From Heliocidaris erythrogramma (taxonomy: Eukaryota > Echinodermata > Echinoidea > Camarodonta > Echinometridae): a stretch of 64,000 nucleotides of DNA. Made by a program: the position numbers and the translations under genes. The first letter of the stretch is position 1, and every line of letters begins with the position of its first letter. The stretch spans positions 25,536,705 to 25,600,704 of the forward strand of contig CM046867.1 of NCBI GenBank assembly GCA_025617745.1. Direction: 5' to 3'. Shown here piece by piece: positions 25,801 to 34,335 of the stretch. The notes below the pieces were generated by a model. It did not search any database. It was not told the origin of the DNA and saw only the letters and a list, made by a program, of their open reading frames with translations.

Positions 25801-28119
25801 CTAGCGGTAGATTCAGCCTCACTCGCACTATAAATACACAAATCAAAGAGAAAGACTGTCATCCTCAGGTGCTGCAGAGCATTATTGAAAGTGGGGAGGG
25901 GGGGGAGGCTAAAGCCCCTATAAAATCACCTTCCTTCTTTCCCTTGAATGGTCTTTACAGACAGTGTAAATGGTATAGTCATATGTAGTAATTGCTTGCA
26001 GCAGACAAAGGTATACACTGAACATTCTTCCCTTAGCAACTGCTCCCCACTACTGATCCTCATATCCGCTGTTAGCACAGTATTCTAATGACTTACCTGG
26101 TTGCCATGGTAATGCATTCTACGATTTGTGGTAGTTTATCTAGCATCTGGGGATGAGCTGCTAAGAGTGGATCTGTACTGAAGCATGCCAGCAGAGTCAT
26201 GGCTAATGACTTGTACATGTGACTATCACACCCATCTGGTACTGAACCTGAAAACAGATACATACAAATGTCTGCTCAACTGCCCGACAGTTTTCTGTAC
26301 TCTTCTATATTTTCACTCATTTAAATTTCCATCTTCACATTGGCAACATTGATATTTTCCCACTGATTAGCTGATAATACAAGGTAGTAGATTTGTACAG
26401 AAGCATGCCAGAAGATGGCTAATGACTTGTACATGTGACTATCACACCCATCTGGTCTATCGTATGATGTACATGTACATGGTGTCAAGGAATTATATTT
26501 CTTTCAAATTGGCAACATTCTTCTTCTCCTTGTAATCTTCCAAGGGATATGCAGCCAATAGTGAACATCGATATTCTTTCCACAGATACATATTTTCAAC
26601 AAATTATCACATGTCTCTCATGAAACTGTATGCACTGATAATATACGTAAATACAGAGGGGAAATACAGCAATAAAAATTTTAATTTAAAGGATGTTTAT
26701 GTGGATGTTTATTTTGAATTTCCCTATATATTCCATTTCATTCATGGAGTCAAAATATGCAATAACTGCTCACTCTGCAACCAACTATCTATTTGGAGCA
26801 CATTTAATCACAAAATCACACCAACAAAAAATTTAACCTGGTTTCTGACAGATTCAATCAGAATAAAATCATTAGCTATTTCTAGGATTCTGTGAACAGA
26901 GGATTATTTGACCAAATTTATGATTCAGAAAGAAAAGAAATTTTGATCAAAAGAGAAAGAGATTAACATGTAGCCATTCAGTATCTTCCTGGGTCTAGTA
27001 AAATGGCATTACCAGTTATATTCTTCTATTTCAGCAGGGCACACAATGATACATGAGCTGTATCAAAGCATTGCATACCGATCTTTAAACAGAATATAAT
27101 CAAGATAAAGTGGATTTTTCAAAAGGAGATTACAGGAATAACAGTATGATGTCAGTCTTGATATAATGAGAGTAGTCTTGATCCCAGACTTACTTGATGA
27201 TAGGAGACGAGAAAGGAATGTGAATCCAACAGCATCGAAGATCCTCTTTCTCATTGTAGCATCAGTATTCTCTGCTTTAATCACCTTGGTAACCTAAACA
27301 ACAGACATACATGTATAGCAAGAATATAGATTAGTGAAGTATAGAATATAGAATATAGATTCTTAAACCATGAGGTCGGGCTAACTTCGCACTGGGGCAA
27401 ACTCGTCATCGCGCTGCGATTAGATTCCAGTGTTGAAGTGCGAGCTAAACATTTTAAGCGTTTTTATCAAATATATCTGTAAATGTGGGTAATATAAAAG
27501 ATTTAATCAGTGCAAAATTAATGTAATTTAAGTCTTTGCGATCGATTCAGCTCTTTTGGATGCCTCAGCCTTGATTTTCCGCTGAGGCCTAGTTGTCTCT
27601 AGTAAAGTGCTAGCCTGGATCCATAAAAGGTAAATAATTATACTGAAAGAAAACTATGAACAACAAGCAAGATATTTGGAATTCAAGACTATACACAAGT
27701 TTTCATCATCTCCACTCCCAGGAGATTATTATTCTGCATTGATATACATGTAGGCAATAGTAAATTGAAAATCACGAATGGCTTTCTGCAATCCTCATAT
27801 ACATGTATTCCCATTCTTGCTGAGATTACATGTGCCAAATGTAGGTACATGTACATGTCAGTATCTTGCAGAAGGAAATTATGATCCATGATAGATGGTA
27901 GTTATTTTGCAAATGAACACCTCGTGCCAAGTCATGTGATAAAAACGTGTCAATAGCGCTCTAGAAATAAAAGGAACATACCAGCATGAGGGCAGCAAAC
28001 TTCTCTGTGTCGGACTTAGCCACTTTCAGCACCTCCAGACACTTGTCTAACTGAGCCAAGTTGGCAGCTGCCGCTTCGGACTGCTTGGAACTGGTTCCAT
28101 CAGGTCCCGGCTGCTCCAT
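1759..28119 (-). CDS. NCDN: neurochondrin, complete 17-exon gene
   Basis: Neurochondrin is a cytosolic, largely alpha-helical (ARM-like) protein. In vertebrates it acts in neurons, binds receptors such as mGluR5 and modulates CaMKII phosphorylation and neurite outgrowth. I joined 17 coding exons, all with GT-AG borders and matching phases: 28119-27982, 27293-27194, 26247-26097, 25827-25685, 20162-20035, 19747-19688, 19095-19023, 18457-18288, 17943-17758, 17327-17212, 16558-16174, 13856-13733, 13534-13451, 6396-6241, 5900-5802, 2845-2728, 1810-1759. They give 760 codons plus TAG; human NCDN has 729 residues. Blocks that match the family from end to end include KRIFDAVGFTF (exon 2), FFLLLVHLACVETR (exon 8), WLAEETTALRQEVYKLLPFL (exon 10), LRLLLPALCHLTAEDEPR (exon 11), TELWFLAMQ (exon 14) and IPLLPWL (exon 15). 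The introns host a DIRS retrotransposon, a 4.7 kb TIR element and several MITEs. The upstream non-coding exon and promoter were not identified. Confidence 0.95.
1813..1860. repeat. GA/CT-rich microsatellite at the exon 17 acceptor
   Basis: An imperfect (GA)n stretch on the plus strand. On the minus strand it forms the CT-rich polypyrimidine tract directly before the last NCDN acceptor. Confidence 0.7.
1961..2361. mobile_element. MITE, about 400 bp, in the last NCDN intron
   Basis: The ends are inverted repeats: left CACTGCACACTATATGATCG, mirrored on the right as CGATCATATAGTGTGCGGTG. TTAAAA flanks both sides (1955-1960 and 2362-2367) as a probable target-site duplication. No coding potential is visible. 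Confidence 0.75.
2553..2700. mobile_element. MITE with GGGCCCCG termini
   Basis: An element of about 148 bp whose ends are inverted repeats (GGGCCCCGCTTCATAAAA against GGGCCCCGTTTCATAAAA). Its core shares a run of more than 20 bases, including ATCCTTGCATCTGATTGGCT, with the element at 22798-22919. Confidence 0.75.
2728..2845 (-). CDS. NCDN: NCDN coding exon 16
   Basis: A 118 bp exon, acceptor TGTTTAG, donor GTAATG. It encodes MKGPYSTLFTAIIKSDGTV and GGETVAR. A decayed duplicate lies 2 kb upstream in the gene, at about 4848-4958. Confidence 0.85.
3050..4775. repeat. satellite-like tandem array, ~150-170 bp units
   Basis: About eleven diverged units. Each contains GACCTTTGACCCTATAAA, then GACGGAACA, GCAGCATCACCAAAA, a TACACCAAGAGACACCTTCA-like segment and AAATTTGAACGAAATCC. 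Units vary in length and carry substitutions, so the array is old. It lies between the functional exon 16 and its relic copy. Confidence 0.8.
4848..4958 (-). pseudogene. relic duplicate of NCDN exon 16
   Basis: On the minus strand the segment encodes NKGPYSTFFAAIIKSDFTVYK, nearly the same as the exon 16 product around KGPYSTLFTAIIKSDGTVYK. The acceptor has lost its TAG, the 5' end is altered, and the region of the original donor is not preserved. It should therefore not splice as a normal exon. Confidence 0.75.
5126..5890 (-). repeat. 107 bp tandem array built from NCDN exon 15 and its donor
   Basis: Seven units start at 5134, 5241, 5348, 5455, 5562, 5669 and 5781; the period is exactly 107 except 112 at the last step. 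On the minus strand each unit contains the 3' part of exon 15 ending GCATCKCATG followed by GTAAGTTTAG, so each keeps an intact 5' splice site. The extra copies carry in-frame stops (TGA, TAG) where the true exon reads PLLPWLT. Only the 5802-5900 copy has the acceptor. Confidence 0.9.
5802..5900 (-). CDS. NCDN: NCDN coding exon 15
   Basis: A 99 bp exon, acceptor CTCTACAG, donor GTAAGT. It encodes SIPLLPWLTKLFIDSGWLES. It is the only intact copy of a unit that is then tandemly repeated downstream in the intron (5126-5780). Confidence 0.92.
6241..6396 (-). CDS. NCDN: NCDN coding exon 14
   Basis: A 156 bp exon, acceptor TTGCCAG, donor GTGAGT. It encodes FQQYWDEVTELWFLAMQ, the family motif near the C terminus. 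Confidence 0.94.
6602..6755. repeat. DIRS inverted terminal repeat (recombinase-proximal)
   Basis: About 150 bp, reverse complement of 12506-12655; both copies share CCTGTAGTCTTGACTACGGG and the stretch up to CATCTTCCTCTTT. The two copies are nearly identical, so the element is not very old. Confidence 0.88.
6814..6907. repeat. DIRS internal complementary region
   Basis: Positions 6814-6868 are the exact reverse complement of the left outer end 6561-6615 (55 nt). Positions 6869-6907 are the reverse complement of the right outer end 12633-12671 (39 nt). This joined-ends design is the template thought to circularise DIRS cDNA and fixes the element borders to the base. Confidence 0.92.
6975..8000 (-). 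CDS. DIRS tyrosine recombinase
   Basis: This is the C-terminal part of a 629-codon open frame (8864-6975). An N-terminal core-binding region (STREIYNSRLSVFFLWCK, then STIRGYRSAIGAIH) is followed by the catalytic domain. That domain has SGQRRSTLHAL (first catalytic Arg), RAHDTRSVSTSWAL (His-x-x-Arg box) and a C-terminal Tyr in FISCYL. All catalytic positions I can identify are present and the frame is open, so this domain may be intact. Confidence 0.88.
   Translation of the reverse strand, partial: RESARQSGLSDRAADFLMSSRRVSTREIYNSRLSVFFLWCKERNQTPSKAPIGSIADFLISLFDKGRSISTIRGYRSAIGAIHSGFSDGSGISNSPLLSGLIRSFFLKRPSFSNLVPSWSLPKVLEALAKPPFEPLGEASLHHLTVKTLFLVAIASGQRRSTLHALCLTPGHVRWERKGVRLIPRASFVAKNQTAASGPVEIFLCPLSNFSTVREDKVWCPVRALKWYIDKTKSYRKDDQLFLITREPFSPASLDSISRWIVEAIRAAGTEALLSDSKPRAHDTRSVSTSWALFQGVALVDILKAAYWRSPNSFISCYLRDVPAGEALFASATLKAAVSSL
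8000..8864 (-). pseudogene. DIRS RNase H region, frameshifted
   Basis: RNase H removes RNA from the RNA/DNA hybrid during reverse transcription. STDASRLGWGGH (first catalytic Asp) is in one frame near 8740. LILTDNVTVAAYINRQGG and the later VDLFAS and APFWPRRNW blocks are in another frame (8671-7949). The shift between them indicates an indel, or a naturally overlapping ORF that has been damaged. Confidence 0.8.
8860..9700 (-). pseudogene. DIRS reverse transcriptase, frameshifted
   Basis: Fingers and palm motifs (VHFRMETL, DAYFHFPVH, YRFRTLPFGL) are in one frame (9679-9260). The catalytic YLDD (9243-9232) and the following NWEKSEL and FLGAVLD motifs are in the next frame (down to about 8860). 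A single frameshift just before YLDD separates them, so the enzyme is not made whole from this copy. Confidence 0.85.
9780..11420. repeat. ~825 bp internal direct duplication in the DIRS gag region
   Basis: Segments near 9863-10560 and 10685-11390 are homologous at an offset of about 825 bp. For example CGAAGCTTGAGAGGCC occurs at both about 9948 and 10773, and GAGGGACG with the following segment at about 10443 and 11279. One copy has decayed ORFs. Confidence 0.7.
10511..11320 (-). CDS. DIRS gag-like ORF, second part
   Basis: A 269-codon frame beginning MSAPIPFLGSERPS. It contains a Lys-rich run (AKKKAKKKAK) like a nuclear localisation signal and a segment QADMFSMMRAFAQNQGW that is common in DIRS gag-like proteins. 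I recognise the position and composition, not a defined fold. Its upstream neighbour at 12081-11800 may be the true N terminus, separated by frameshifts. Confidence 0.55.
   Translation of the reverse strand: MSAPIPFLGSERPSAEGSVRVSEVASEIRTNPIKRSNKRVSATTLVEPAKKKAKKKAKSGKALPASYPSGLANPASSSQADMFSMMRAFAQNQGWSFVPATSTLTSVPIQGSDFETNQPFVLDSSLSESVSHVPPIPAALGAPLGEETFVEPCGALPAEAFVSVPLSLSTRVEPDLEVASQASFLNRLGRRSLNRSPSVGWKRLLCYPDISLNFSQPARRVRLRVGLSSGIPAESFVGVPLPGHPGPPLLWAPWRPAHGCCISLLGRYG
11800..12081 (-). CDS. DIRS gag-like ORF, N-terminal part
   Basis: An open frame from the ATG at 12081 (MNSEEEAARSRRPASSEE), rich in Ser, Arg and acidic residues, in the place expected for ORF1 of a DIRS element. The upstream bases in the same frame look non-coding. 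Function is inferred from position only. Confidence 0.45.
   Translation of the reverse strand: MNSEEEAARSRRPASSEESSSKTTRPSRTLPSTSVHGGGRRAKGKLPSGVSLQSLPVSELAASGRVALTESGLSTPKPVVSGWVASDSSGLDI
12506..12655. repeat. DIRS inverted terminal repeat (gag-proximal)
   Basis: Mirror copy of 6602-6755. Transcription of the element would start near this end, because its ORFs read leftward on the minus strand. Confidence 0.88.
13451..13534 (-). CDS. NCDN: NCDN coding exon 13
   Basis: An 84 bp exon, acceptor TTTCCAG after a T-tract, donor GTATGT. It encodes VLTFYETVLGLAILRIL. The following intron contains the DIRS retrotransposon. Confidence 0.88.
13733..13856 (-). CDS. NCDN: NCDN coding exon 12
   Basis: Acceptor TTTCCAG, donor GTAAGA, 124 bp. 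It encodes SSIFLNMSLQDQDVVK, the counterpart of CCHIFLNLVVT in the human protein. Confidence 0.9.
13857..16173. other. NCDN intron, AT-rich, no gene seen
   Basis: Single-copy-looking intron with a simple repeat of ATCATAAGTATT type at about 14918-15000. I see no exon or RNA gene here. Confidence 0.6.
16174..16558 (-). CDS. NCDN: NCDN coding exon 11, with Ser-rich insert
   Basis: At 385 bp this is the largest coding exon. Its first two-thirds encode a low-complexity Ser/Pro/Thr-rich linker (runs such as SPSSSSSTSS) that is longer than the vertebrate linker. The last third returns to conserved sequence, LRLLLPALCHLTAEDEPRRI. This insert accounts for much of the extra length over human NCDN. 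Confidence 0.93.
16590..16785 (-). pseudogene. LINE reverse transcriptase C-terminal fragment
   Basis: On the minus strand an open stretch reads HDGLLIRVIEGHLQGKRHKG and ends [14 protein letters not shown]. This matches the tail of non-LTR reverse transcriptases (H-x-G-L-L...EGxxxGKR.GR). A second fragment of the same family is at 54481-54672. Only the 3' tail is present, as is usual for 5'-truncated LINE copies. Confidence 0.65.
17212..17327 (-). CDS. NCDN: NCDN coding exon 10
   Basis: Acceptor TATACAG, donor GTAAGT, 116 bp. It encodes WLAEETTALRQEVYKLLPFL, one of the clearest family matches. Confidence 0.95.
17758..17943 (-). CDS. NCDN: NCDN coding exon 9
   Basis: A 186 bp phase-0 exon, donor GTGAGT. 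It encodes the CYTLLEVSIQYLTC helix and a following helix ending KEQEEQ. Confidence 0.93.
18288..18457 (-). CDS. NCDN: NCDN coding exon 8
   Basis: A 170 bp exon, acceptor CTTTCAG, donor GTGAGT. It encodes QRDPTLRL and the hallmark FFLLLVHLACVETRMTLE segment. Confidence 0.95.
19023..19095 (-). CDS. NCDN: NCDN coding exon 7
   Basis: A 73 bp exon, acceptor TTTTTAG. The donor GTAGGG is the one that keeps frame with exon 8; a second GT lies 7 bases further on. It encodes VPEWGVQIHRGLYDSLRSKL. Confidence 0.88.
19688..19747 (-). CDS. NCDN: NCDN coding exon 6
   Basis: A 60 bp exon in phase 0 on both sides, acceptor CTTTAG, donor GTAAGT. It encodes DARKFQLCEKL, matching the DASKFELCQLL motif of the family. 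Confidence 0.92.
20035..20162 (-). CDS. NCDN: NCDN coding exon 5
   Basis: Acceptor CCGTTAG, donor GTAGAA (weaker than its neighbours), 128 bp. It encodes GHDLALKVLLHLLHWSGQ, the counterpart of the FDQALALLVGLL helix of the human protein. Confidence 0.9.
20253..20418. mobile_element. 166 bp MITE, AGAGTTAAC termini
   Basis: The left end AGAGTTAACTTTGC and the right end GCAAGGTTAACTCT are inverted repeats, with further mirrored CGACTTA segments inside. It lies in the intron 5' of NCDN exon 5. Confidence 0.65.
22798..22919. mobile_element. 122 bp MITE with CTGGGGAGCG termini
   Basis: The perfect terminal inverted repeat is CTGGGGAGCGTTTCATGAAA. Its core is shared with the MITE at 2553-2700, so the two belong to related families. 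Confidence 0.75.
23655..24185. repeat. dispersed repeat, copy A (inverse of 38525-39235)
   Basis: Contains AAACAGACCTTCCGCA, TGATCGCAGCCCGAACG and CCCCGGGACG, all found in reverse orientation at 38525-39235. It is embedded in the 4.7 kb TIR element. Confidence 0.6.
25685..25827 (-). CDS. NCDN: NCDN coding exon 4
   Basis: Acceptor TTATAG, donor GTGAGT, 143 bp. It encodes the helical segment with DAYQVLIGLASTETGRKEL. The next intron is 5.5 kb and contains the TIR element at 20744-25435. Confidence 0.92.
26097..26247 (-). CDS. NCDN: NCDN coding exon 3
   Basis: Acceptor TTTTCAG, donor GTAAGT. It encodes PDGCDSHMYKSLAMTLLACF, which aligns with the PDGC...LLACF stretch of vertebrate neurochondrin. 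Confidence 0.94.
27194..27293 (-). CDS. NCDN: NCDN coding exon 2
   Basis: Acceptor TTTAG, donor GTAAGT, ends in phase 1. It encodes the strongly conserved KRIFDAVGFTFLSRLL block near the N terminus. Confidence 0.95.
27982..28119 (-). CDS. NCDN: NCDN coding exon 1 (residues 1-46)
   Basis: The start is ATG at 28119-28117 (MEQPGPDG). The exon ends in frame at a GTATGT donor after FAALML. An acceptor-like CTGACAG lies about 10 bases upstream of the ATG, which suggests a separate non-coding first exon. Confidence 0.92.
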
Positions 28120-28197
28120 TCTACCTAACACCTGTCAGAAGATAAAATGTGCAATGTGAGTTGGTCTTTCAGCACCTCCAGACACTTGTCTAACTGA
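28023..28197. repeat. 32 bp exon 1 segment repeated upstream of NCDN
   Basis: Positions 28023-28054 (inside exon 1) and 28166-28197 (upstream of the start codon) are identical over 32 bases beginning CTTTCAGCACCTCC. The second copy has no start codon. Confidence 0.85.
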
Positions 28198-29644
28198 CTA
28201 GTAGTACAGTCACCTCTCTGACGGACACCAGTTCAAAACATCATCCTGCCTTTCAGATGGTGACGTTTAATGTCGGGTTGGCCTCAGATGAAAACAACCA
28301 GATCTGATTGATACATGTCTTTAAAAATCAATCACACCCACACATATATTATGAAAATTTCACTCTTGAATTATTTTCGTTAAAGATATCCTACAGATTC
28401 CTAATACCTACCATGTCTTCAGAAGCGTGACAGGATAGGACAGGTTGTCTTCAATGTCAAATACATCAAACTCACTTTACAATGTATATCTGAACAGACG
28501 GCAGTATGACAAAGCCATGACTGCTAGTCCTATGCCTCATTGACTTGCTATTTTCATTAGTTTCTTTTGAATCTTTAGAATAGAAGGATATGAACATGTA
28601 CCTTGAATACATGTACAGTGTCGGTGGAAAATAACATAAGTTGCAACTAAGCAATTATTTTCTTGGTGTGAAGAATGACTGGTTAGTGCTAACCTCATGT
28701 TAGAAAGATGAAAACAGAATCTGGTGAACACTGAAATATTCACCTTCACCTCTACACATACATGATTTATAAAATAATGCCAGTATTTCTCTGATTTCTC
28801 AGATAACATAATGTATATTAGAATATAAGCCATACAATCCCTCCAGTGAAAATCATACACACTCAAGAATTAATTTGGAGAGTCAAAAGAATAGACATTC
28901 AGATCAAATCTATTACTGGATAAAATCATCTCAAGTACTATACAAGTTTTTCATGATCATACATGTCTATAACTATATCATAAAATATAAATATAAGTCC
29001 CCATATAAGCAATATGATACCTACAATGTAAAAGGATATTACAATAGACAAGGATTTATTGGGGGAGATAAAAGAACAGATATTTAGCTTTGAGAATCTA
29101 CAGCACTATACCAGTTTTCACGATAGGCCTACATGTCTATGTACATGTATATTACACCAATATTGACTGCTTTGAGTGGCACAGTTTAAAACTATTGTCC
29201 AAGGTGATCTCAATACTGTATTGTGCCAAAAGTGAAATCAAGGGGCATCGTGCAATCTCTAGATCACAGAGGAGCTATAGTTTTAACCATGACCCCAAAA
29301 TTATGCAGTCAATATTTTTTTTATAAACCGCATCCCACGTATGGGTTCTCAAAAAAAAAAATTTTTGACAAAATATGTCAACATGTATTTATTTGCAAGG
29401 AAAATTACCAATCTAAGATCAACACGTGTGCTTCACGCCCTCATCGTGCACATATATCCATTGTTAACTTTGTGCAAATCATGACAATATTATGTGTTGA
29501 TCTTTTTTATTCAGGGCTGAATGTGATATGTGGGATGGATTTTCTGCAGGAGAATCAGTCCTAAACTTATCAAACTCAAAATAAATACATGTCGTTACAT
29601 GAAAAATAATTATTTTCCTCACATTATCATTTCATACAGTATCA
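28198..29644. other. intergenic AT-rich DNA
   Basis: Frequent ACATGTA motifs and no recognisable gene. The NCDN promoter and any non-coding first exon may be here, but I could not place them. Confidence 0.5.
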
Positions 29645-30042
29645 TTAAAGGGCCCCTGCAACCCAAACGCAACCCAAATGAAAGTTTATTCTTATTGATG
29701 TGCAGGGATGCATACAACTAATATTCCGTTATTCATCTAGATATGTTTCATAGATTTGTAAATGTTTTTTTTTTAATATTTTTCCCCAACCTCTATAAAG
29801 CTCCACCTTAAAAAATTCTCCAGACCTCATTCCGGCACTGACATCTGTCAATCATCAGTCAGCTATGCTAACACTCTACAATAGACAGTGGGTCGAGATT
29901 ATCATGTTTGAGAAAATTATTTTAAAATATTTGAAAAAATTATGAAACATATTTAGATGTTTGAATAAAAAAAATCTAAGTTGTATGTATCCCTGCACAT
30001 CAAGAGAAATCAACTTGCATTTTGGTTGCAGGGGATCTTTAA
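29645..30042. mobile_element. 398 bp MITE with long inverted ends
   Basis: The left end TTAAAGGGCCCCTGCAACC and the right end GGTTGCAGGGGATCTTTAA are inverted. The match continues inward for about 65 bases (TTGATGTGCAGGGATGCATA mirrored as TATGTATCCCTGCACATCAA). Confidence 0.8.
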
Positions 30043-30479
30043 AATTGTAGTTTTAATATGGATGGTGTTCTTAAAGAAAAATGCAAAAGTTCATGAGAAA
30101 GCAAAATCAATCTGATAGACCGTTCATTTTTGCTGAGGCATTGCGTGGACTGCTCTTCAAGACAACACATATACTGGTACATTCTGTGGCATTGTCTGCT
30201 GTACACTGCAGCTACATGTACCAGTGTCTGTAAAGATGGTTTGCGAGAAAAAACGTGCTTGAGATTATTCCCTTTCTGCATGAATTATACAGTTTGCCTC
30301 TTAAACTACAGCTACATGTACCTTGTATGGGTAACCCGCATCACTTGGATTACTGTGACCTGAGAATGGTTACTCTATAATGTTAGCTAGAACATTCATA
30401 TATTCAGAGCAATGGCATTTACCTCCATATGAACTGATCTACTACAGGATAAATTGCAAATAAGGCTTGGGAATAAAAA

Positions 30480-31100
30480 AAAAGGGGAACGCCTAGCGTT
30501 GTCGCGCCTGCAATTGACAACATACCCTGATCATTACCCGCATGAACGGTACATGTAACTGAGTTTTTACTAGATTTATTGATTTCCACTGGTTTGAGGT
30601 GAGCTTAAAAATAGCAACAAGGCTACACTCTTGATGGTAAAGAAAGTGATGTCAATGTGAACACATTTTACAAAAGTTATTACGTGTGAGGTGATTTTCA
30701 CTGAAAGTTCGTTGACCTCTTGACCTCTGTCCTTTGTCAGATTCAACTCATTTTCAAACTTAACCTGTGCCTTTAAGAGATGTACCTGTGGTATGAATGT
30801 TGTGATTCTACCTCAAATCCATAGAAAGTTGTGATTGCAGTGCTTTTAGAAATTTCATTGACCTTTTGACCTTTGACCTTTGACCTTGGTCAGATTTGAC
30901 TCATTTTCTAACTTGACCTGCACCTTTAAGAGATGTACCTGTGGTATGAATTTGGTGATTATAACTCAAATTCATAAAAAGTTATAGTGATTACAGTGAT
31001 TGTTGCAGAAAGTTCATTGACCTTTTGACCTTTTGATTGTTGACGCCAACAACGAATAAAGTGACGCCTATAGTCTCACTCCGCTACGCAGGCGAGACAA
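30480..31100. repeat. dispersed repeat with TTTGACCTTTGACC units
   Basis: Two to three diverged units of about 165 bp, each with GACCTTTTGACC, TTGACCTGCACCTTTAAGAG and ATGTACCTGTGGTATGAAT. They are bounded by GGGAACGCCTAGCG on the left and CTCCGCTACGCAGGCGAGAC on the right. Non-coding. Confidence 0.6.
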
Positions 31101-32038
31101 AAATGCATTCATGTACATTCCAAATGCTCTACCATCTACATGTCAATATCAATATATACATGTAGTCATTCAGTTTGAAAATAGATTACATTGTATGAGA
31201 AACTTTATTAATATAGAAGAAAGGAGAATAATAATTAAAGTAATAGTTCTTAAATAGCTCATAATACTTAAAAATGTCTCTATACGTACATGTATGCATT
31301 TAACATAGTATAACAAAACAGTGATAATTAAGTAAGTTTATAAAACAACCATGATTGTATAACTAATTTCTATAAAATAATTTCAATTGTATACATGTAT
31401 ATAGCAGAGTGATTAATGAAGTATAATAATAGTACATGTAAGATACATAAGAATTTACAAAACATAGAAAGGTAATTAAAAGCATATAACAAGATTGAAT
31501 TTAATTTATGTTGGTAGAAAAGGATGGGTAGTAGACATTAAAACATGCAGCACAAATATATATTCCTGACTACACGTACATGTAGGCAATCAATGAGTGA
31601 AAGGGTAGAATATTCATGTAGATACATGTACTACATACAAGGATATAAAATGTTTACTTGAAATGAATGCATTTCCAGAAATAAAAAGTTCAGTTTTACA
31701 TTGCTTAATCTGAATGATAATCGAGATGCTTTCAAATAAATCTTCAAATGACCTGTTGACAAAATTAGTTCAGAACTAATTACATGCGGTACCTACAATA
31801 TACATTGTAAATTATGCCACATTGACTTTACGGTAATCATTTTATTTATTCATTTATATACACACATGGGGTGGGTTGCCCTTTTAACAGAAGTTGATTT
31901 TCAAAGGGGTTCACAACTTTCATTTCATTAATCCTGTTATCTATCTTTCACAATACATTTTCCAATCATAAACACCAACACATATTCCACTTTAATCATG
32001 AACTTTTCATCTCCTCTTACTCTTACTACGGGAAGCTC
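31100..32038. other. intergenic AT-rich DNA with ACATGTA motifs
   Basis: No gene or bounded repeat is recognised. Confidence 0.5.
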
Positions 32039-32712
32039 TTAAGGCTCATTCACACATGACATAGTAATCGGCCTCAAGAAAACTGCCACAGCAAAATAAA
32101 ATCAGATTTCTGGATCTTAACATACGGATATTAAAGTACATGTAAGTAGTAGTGTAAAACCAGAAACGCGCCCGACATGAAACTTTCACTATTTCTAACC
32201 AACAGCCATTTTAACAGCAAGAAGCTATCGCTAATTGAAAAAAAAATTCAGTGTCGTGTCAGTTGTAATTCAACAATTTCAAGGCATGAAACTTTCGCGA
32301 GTCTAACCACTTGCGAAATTTGCGAGCATCAAATGCATGAGAAAGTTTCTGGTCGTACGGTATGCATAGGGATCTGCATTCCACGTAGACAGCCGTTACT
32401 CCCACTTGCCATTCATTTTAATACACGTAAAATGTTCTTATTTCCCTGCCACAGTTTTTTGAGGCGGTGTACCAATGATCTGACATTTGCTCTGGCAACA
32501 ATTGCTTTGGACTTTATTGCGTAAAAAATGTAGGGTTATGGTTAGGGTTAGGGCTTAGGTTTGACTTTAGGTTCTAAAGGTATATGGTTAGTGTTGGGTG
32601 CATGGTTGAATTTACCGATTCGGTCAGTGTAGGGAAAGGGCAATGGAGCAATTAAAGCTGGAGCATGCGTAATGGAACCGTTAAACTGTGTCATGTGTGA
32701 ACAAGGCTTTAG
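32039..32712. mobile_element. 0.67 kb element with AAGGCTCATTCACACATGAC ends
   Basis: The left end AAGGCTCATTCACACATGAC is mirrored by the right end GTCATGTGTGAACAAGGCTT. A short run of TTAGGG-like units sits inside at 32530-32565. No transposase is seen. Confidence 0.6.
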
Positions 32713-32939
32713 ATTGAGCTCCTTGGAGTCAATTAAACTGCTTCTGAGTGGGATGAAGAAGAAGAATAATGAGATGGCTCAGACATCCTCACTAGATAAT
32801 GAGCAACACACCATCGTAATAAGGTTATCCAACAAAAGACAGATATAGACATCATTATAGACAGTAAGAGAGAGATAATGAGGAGAAACAATGCTTGGTA
32901 TGACTGTATACAGACTGCACGTTTTACAGAGATATGAAG

Positions 32940-33160
32940 AGACTGGTAGAGAGAGAGAGGTAGAGAGATGCCAAGAGAAGGGGGGGGGGGGGGTGAGCGG
33001 GAAGAGGGCATGGGGGTAGGGAGGTAGAACATGCACAAAAACACAGAGAAAATATGAGATTCTATTAAGAAAAAGATGCACATCGAAAGGATGTAAACAT
33101 ACTGTACAATGATTTACATACAAGTACATACAAAGATAGAGAGGGAGAGAGAGAGGGATA
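32940..33160. repeat. purine-rich microsatellites (GA and poly-G)
   Basis: GAGAGAG runs and a 14-base poly-G at about 32980-32995. Open frames here on the minus strand are pyrimidine-repeat artefacts. Confidence 0.7.
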
Positions 33161-34335
33161 CGATAAAAGCAAAGTAGATGACAGATAAAGATATGATTCA
33201 AGAGAAGTTATATTCAATCATGGATGTCTTGCCTTCACAGGAAACCCACCCACTTGTACCAGTCCAGCCTCCATTTCATAAAGGTCACCCCAATTTTCCA
33301 ACTAATTCCACAGCAGTTGCAGTTTGAACCTCCATTGCAGAATGACATGACGATTTAGAGTTGTGACCTTCAGTTAGAGTTGTGACCTTCAGTTATGGTT
33401 GCTCCAATACTAATATCTAGTTCTACACTTTAACACTTTCTTAACCCTTTCAGGACAGGAATTATTCAAGGGCTAAATTGATCACATTTCATTCTTCAAA
33501 TTGGCAACAATAATATTTTTCATTTAGTACTACATGATTCTAATAAGTGCCTTTGAGAACAATATACATGTCTAGGAATTTTGTTGAAAAGTTGAAAAAA
33601 TTGCCAATTTTGATGAAAAAATAGTATTTTGAACCTCCCAATGTGTTGCCAATTTAAAGATTACGAAGTTTATTCTCGTTTTTAAAATTCCTGGCATCAA
33701 ACACAATATGGTCAAGCAATAAAAATGGACATAGTGTGTGTAGAAATTTTTGCTCTTTCTACTCATGCATCTGGTATATTTATTAGAGCTCTGAATCAAA
33801 AGTTGTTGAGCCAAACCAGCTAGCTCCCTTTCTTGTTCTCTATTATTACATTTGTACATGTACAGTACTACATGTACAGTATGCATTTTTAAGTACATGG
33901 ATATACATACATGTATGTACTGTAGTGTTGTCCAATTACATAATTTCTTATAAATCTTATGTCTGGGGCAACAAAATTTTTCCCCTTTAAAATTAGGCTT
34001 TGAATAAGCTTGTTCTAAAAAAAAAACAATCCAATTTTACATTCTAGAATATCATTAATGACATACATGTATAATGTGGTCCACATCCACTATTCAAGAA
34101 ATGCTGATAAGTTTCATCATTGGGATGTACTGTACCGTATGTCATATATGTCAAACACTTCATGTAAAAACATAAAATGAAAAAATCTGGAATTCTTTGC
34201 TTTCTTCTTTAATACAGTTTATTTGCTTTAAACCAAAAGGCATTATTTGAAACATTTGCTCTTTTTTGTGTGTGTGTAATCTATTAAATATTTCATCTAT
34301 CAGATTCATTAAACTCTACTTTTAACCAATGCATG

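Noticed and set aside
32733..33201. Pro/Leu-rich minus-strand frames
   Set aside because: Produced by GA and poly-G microsatellites; no conserved motif.
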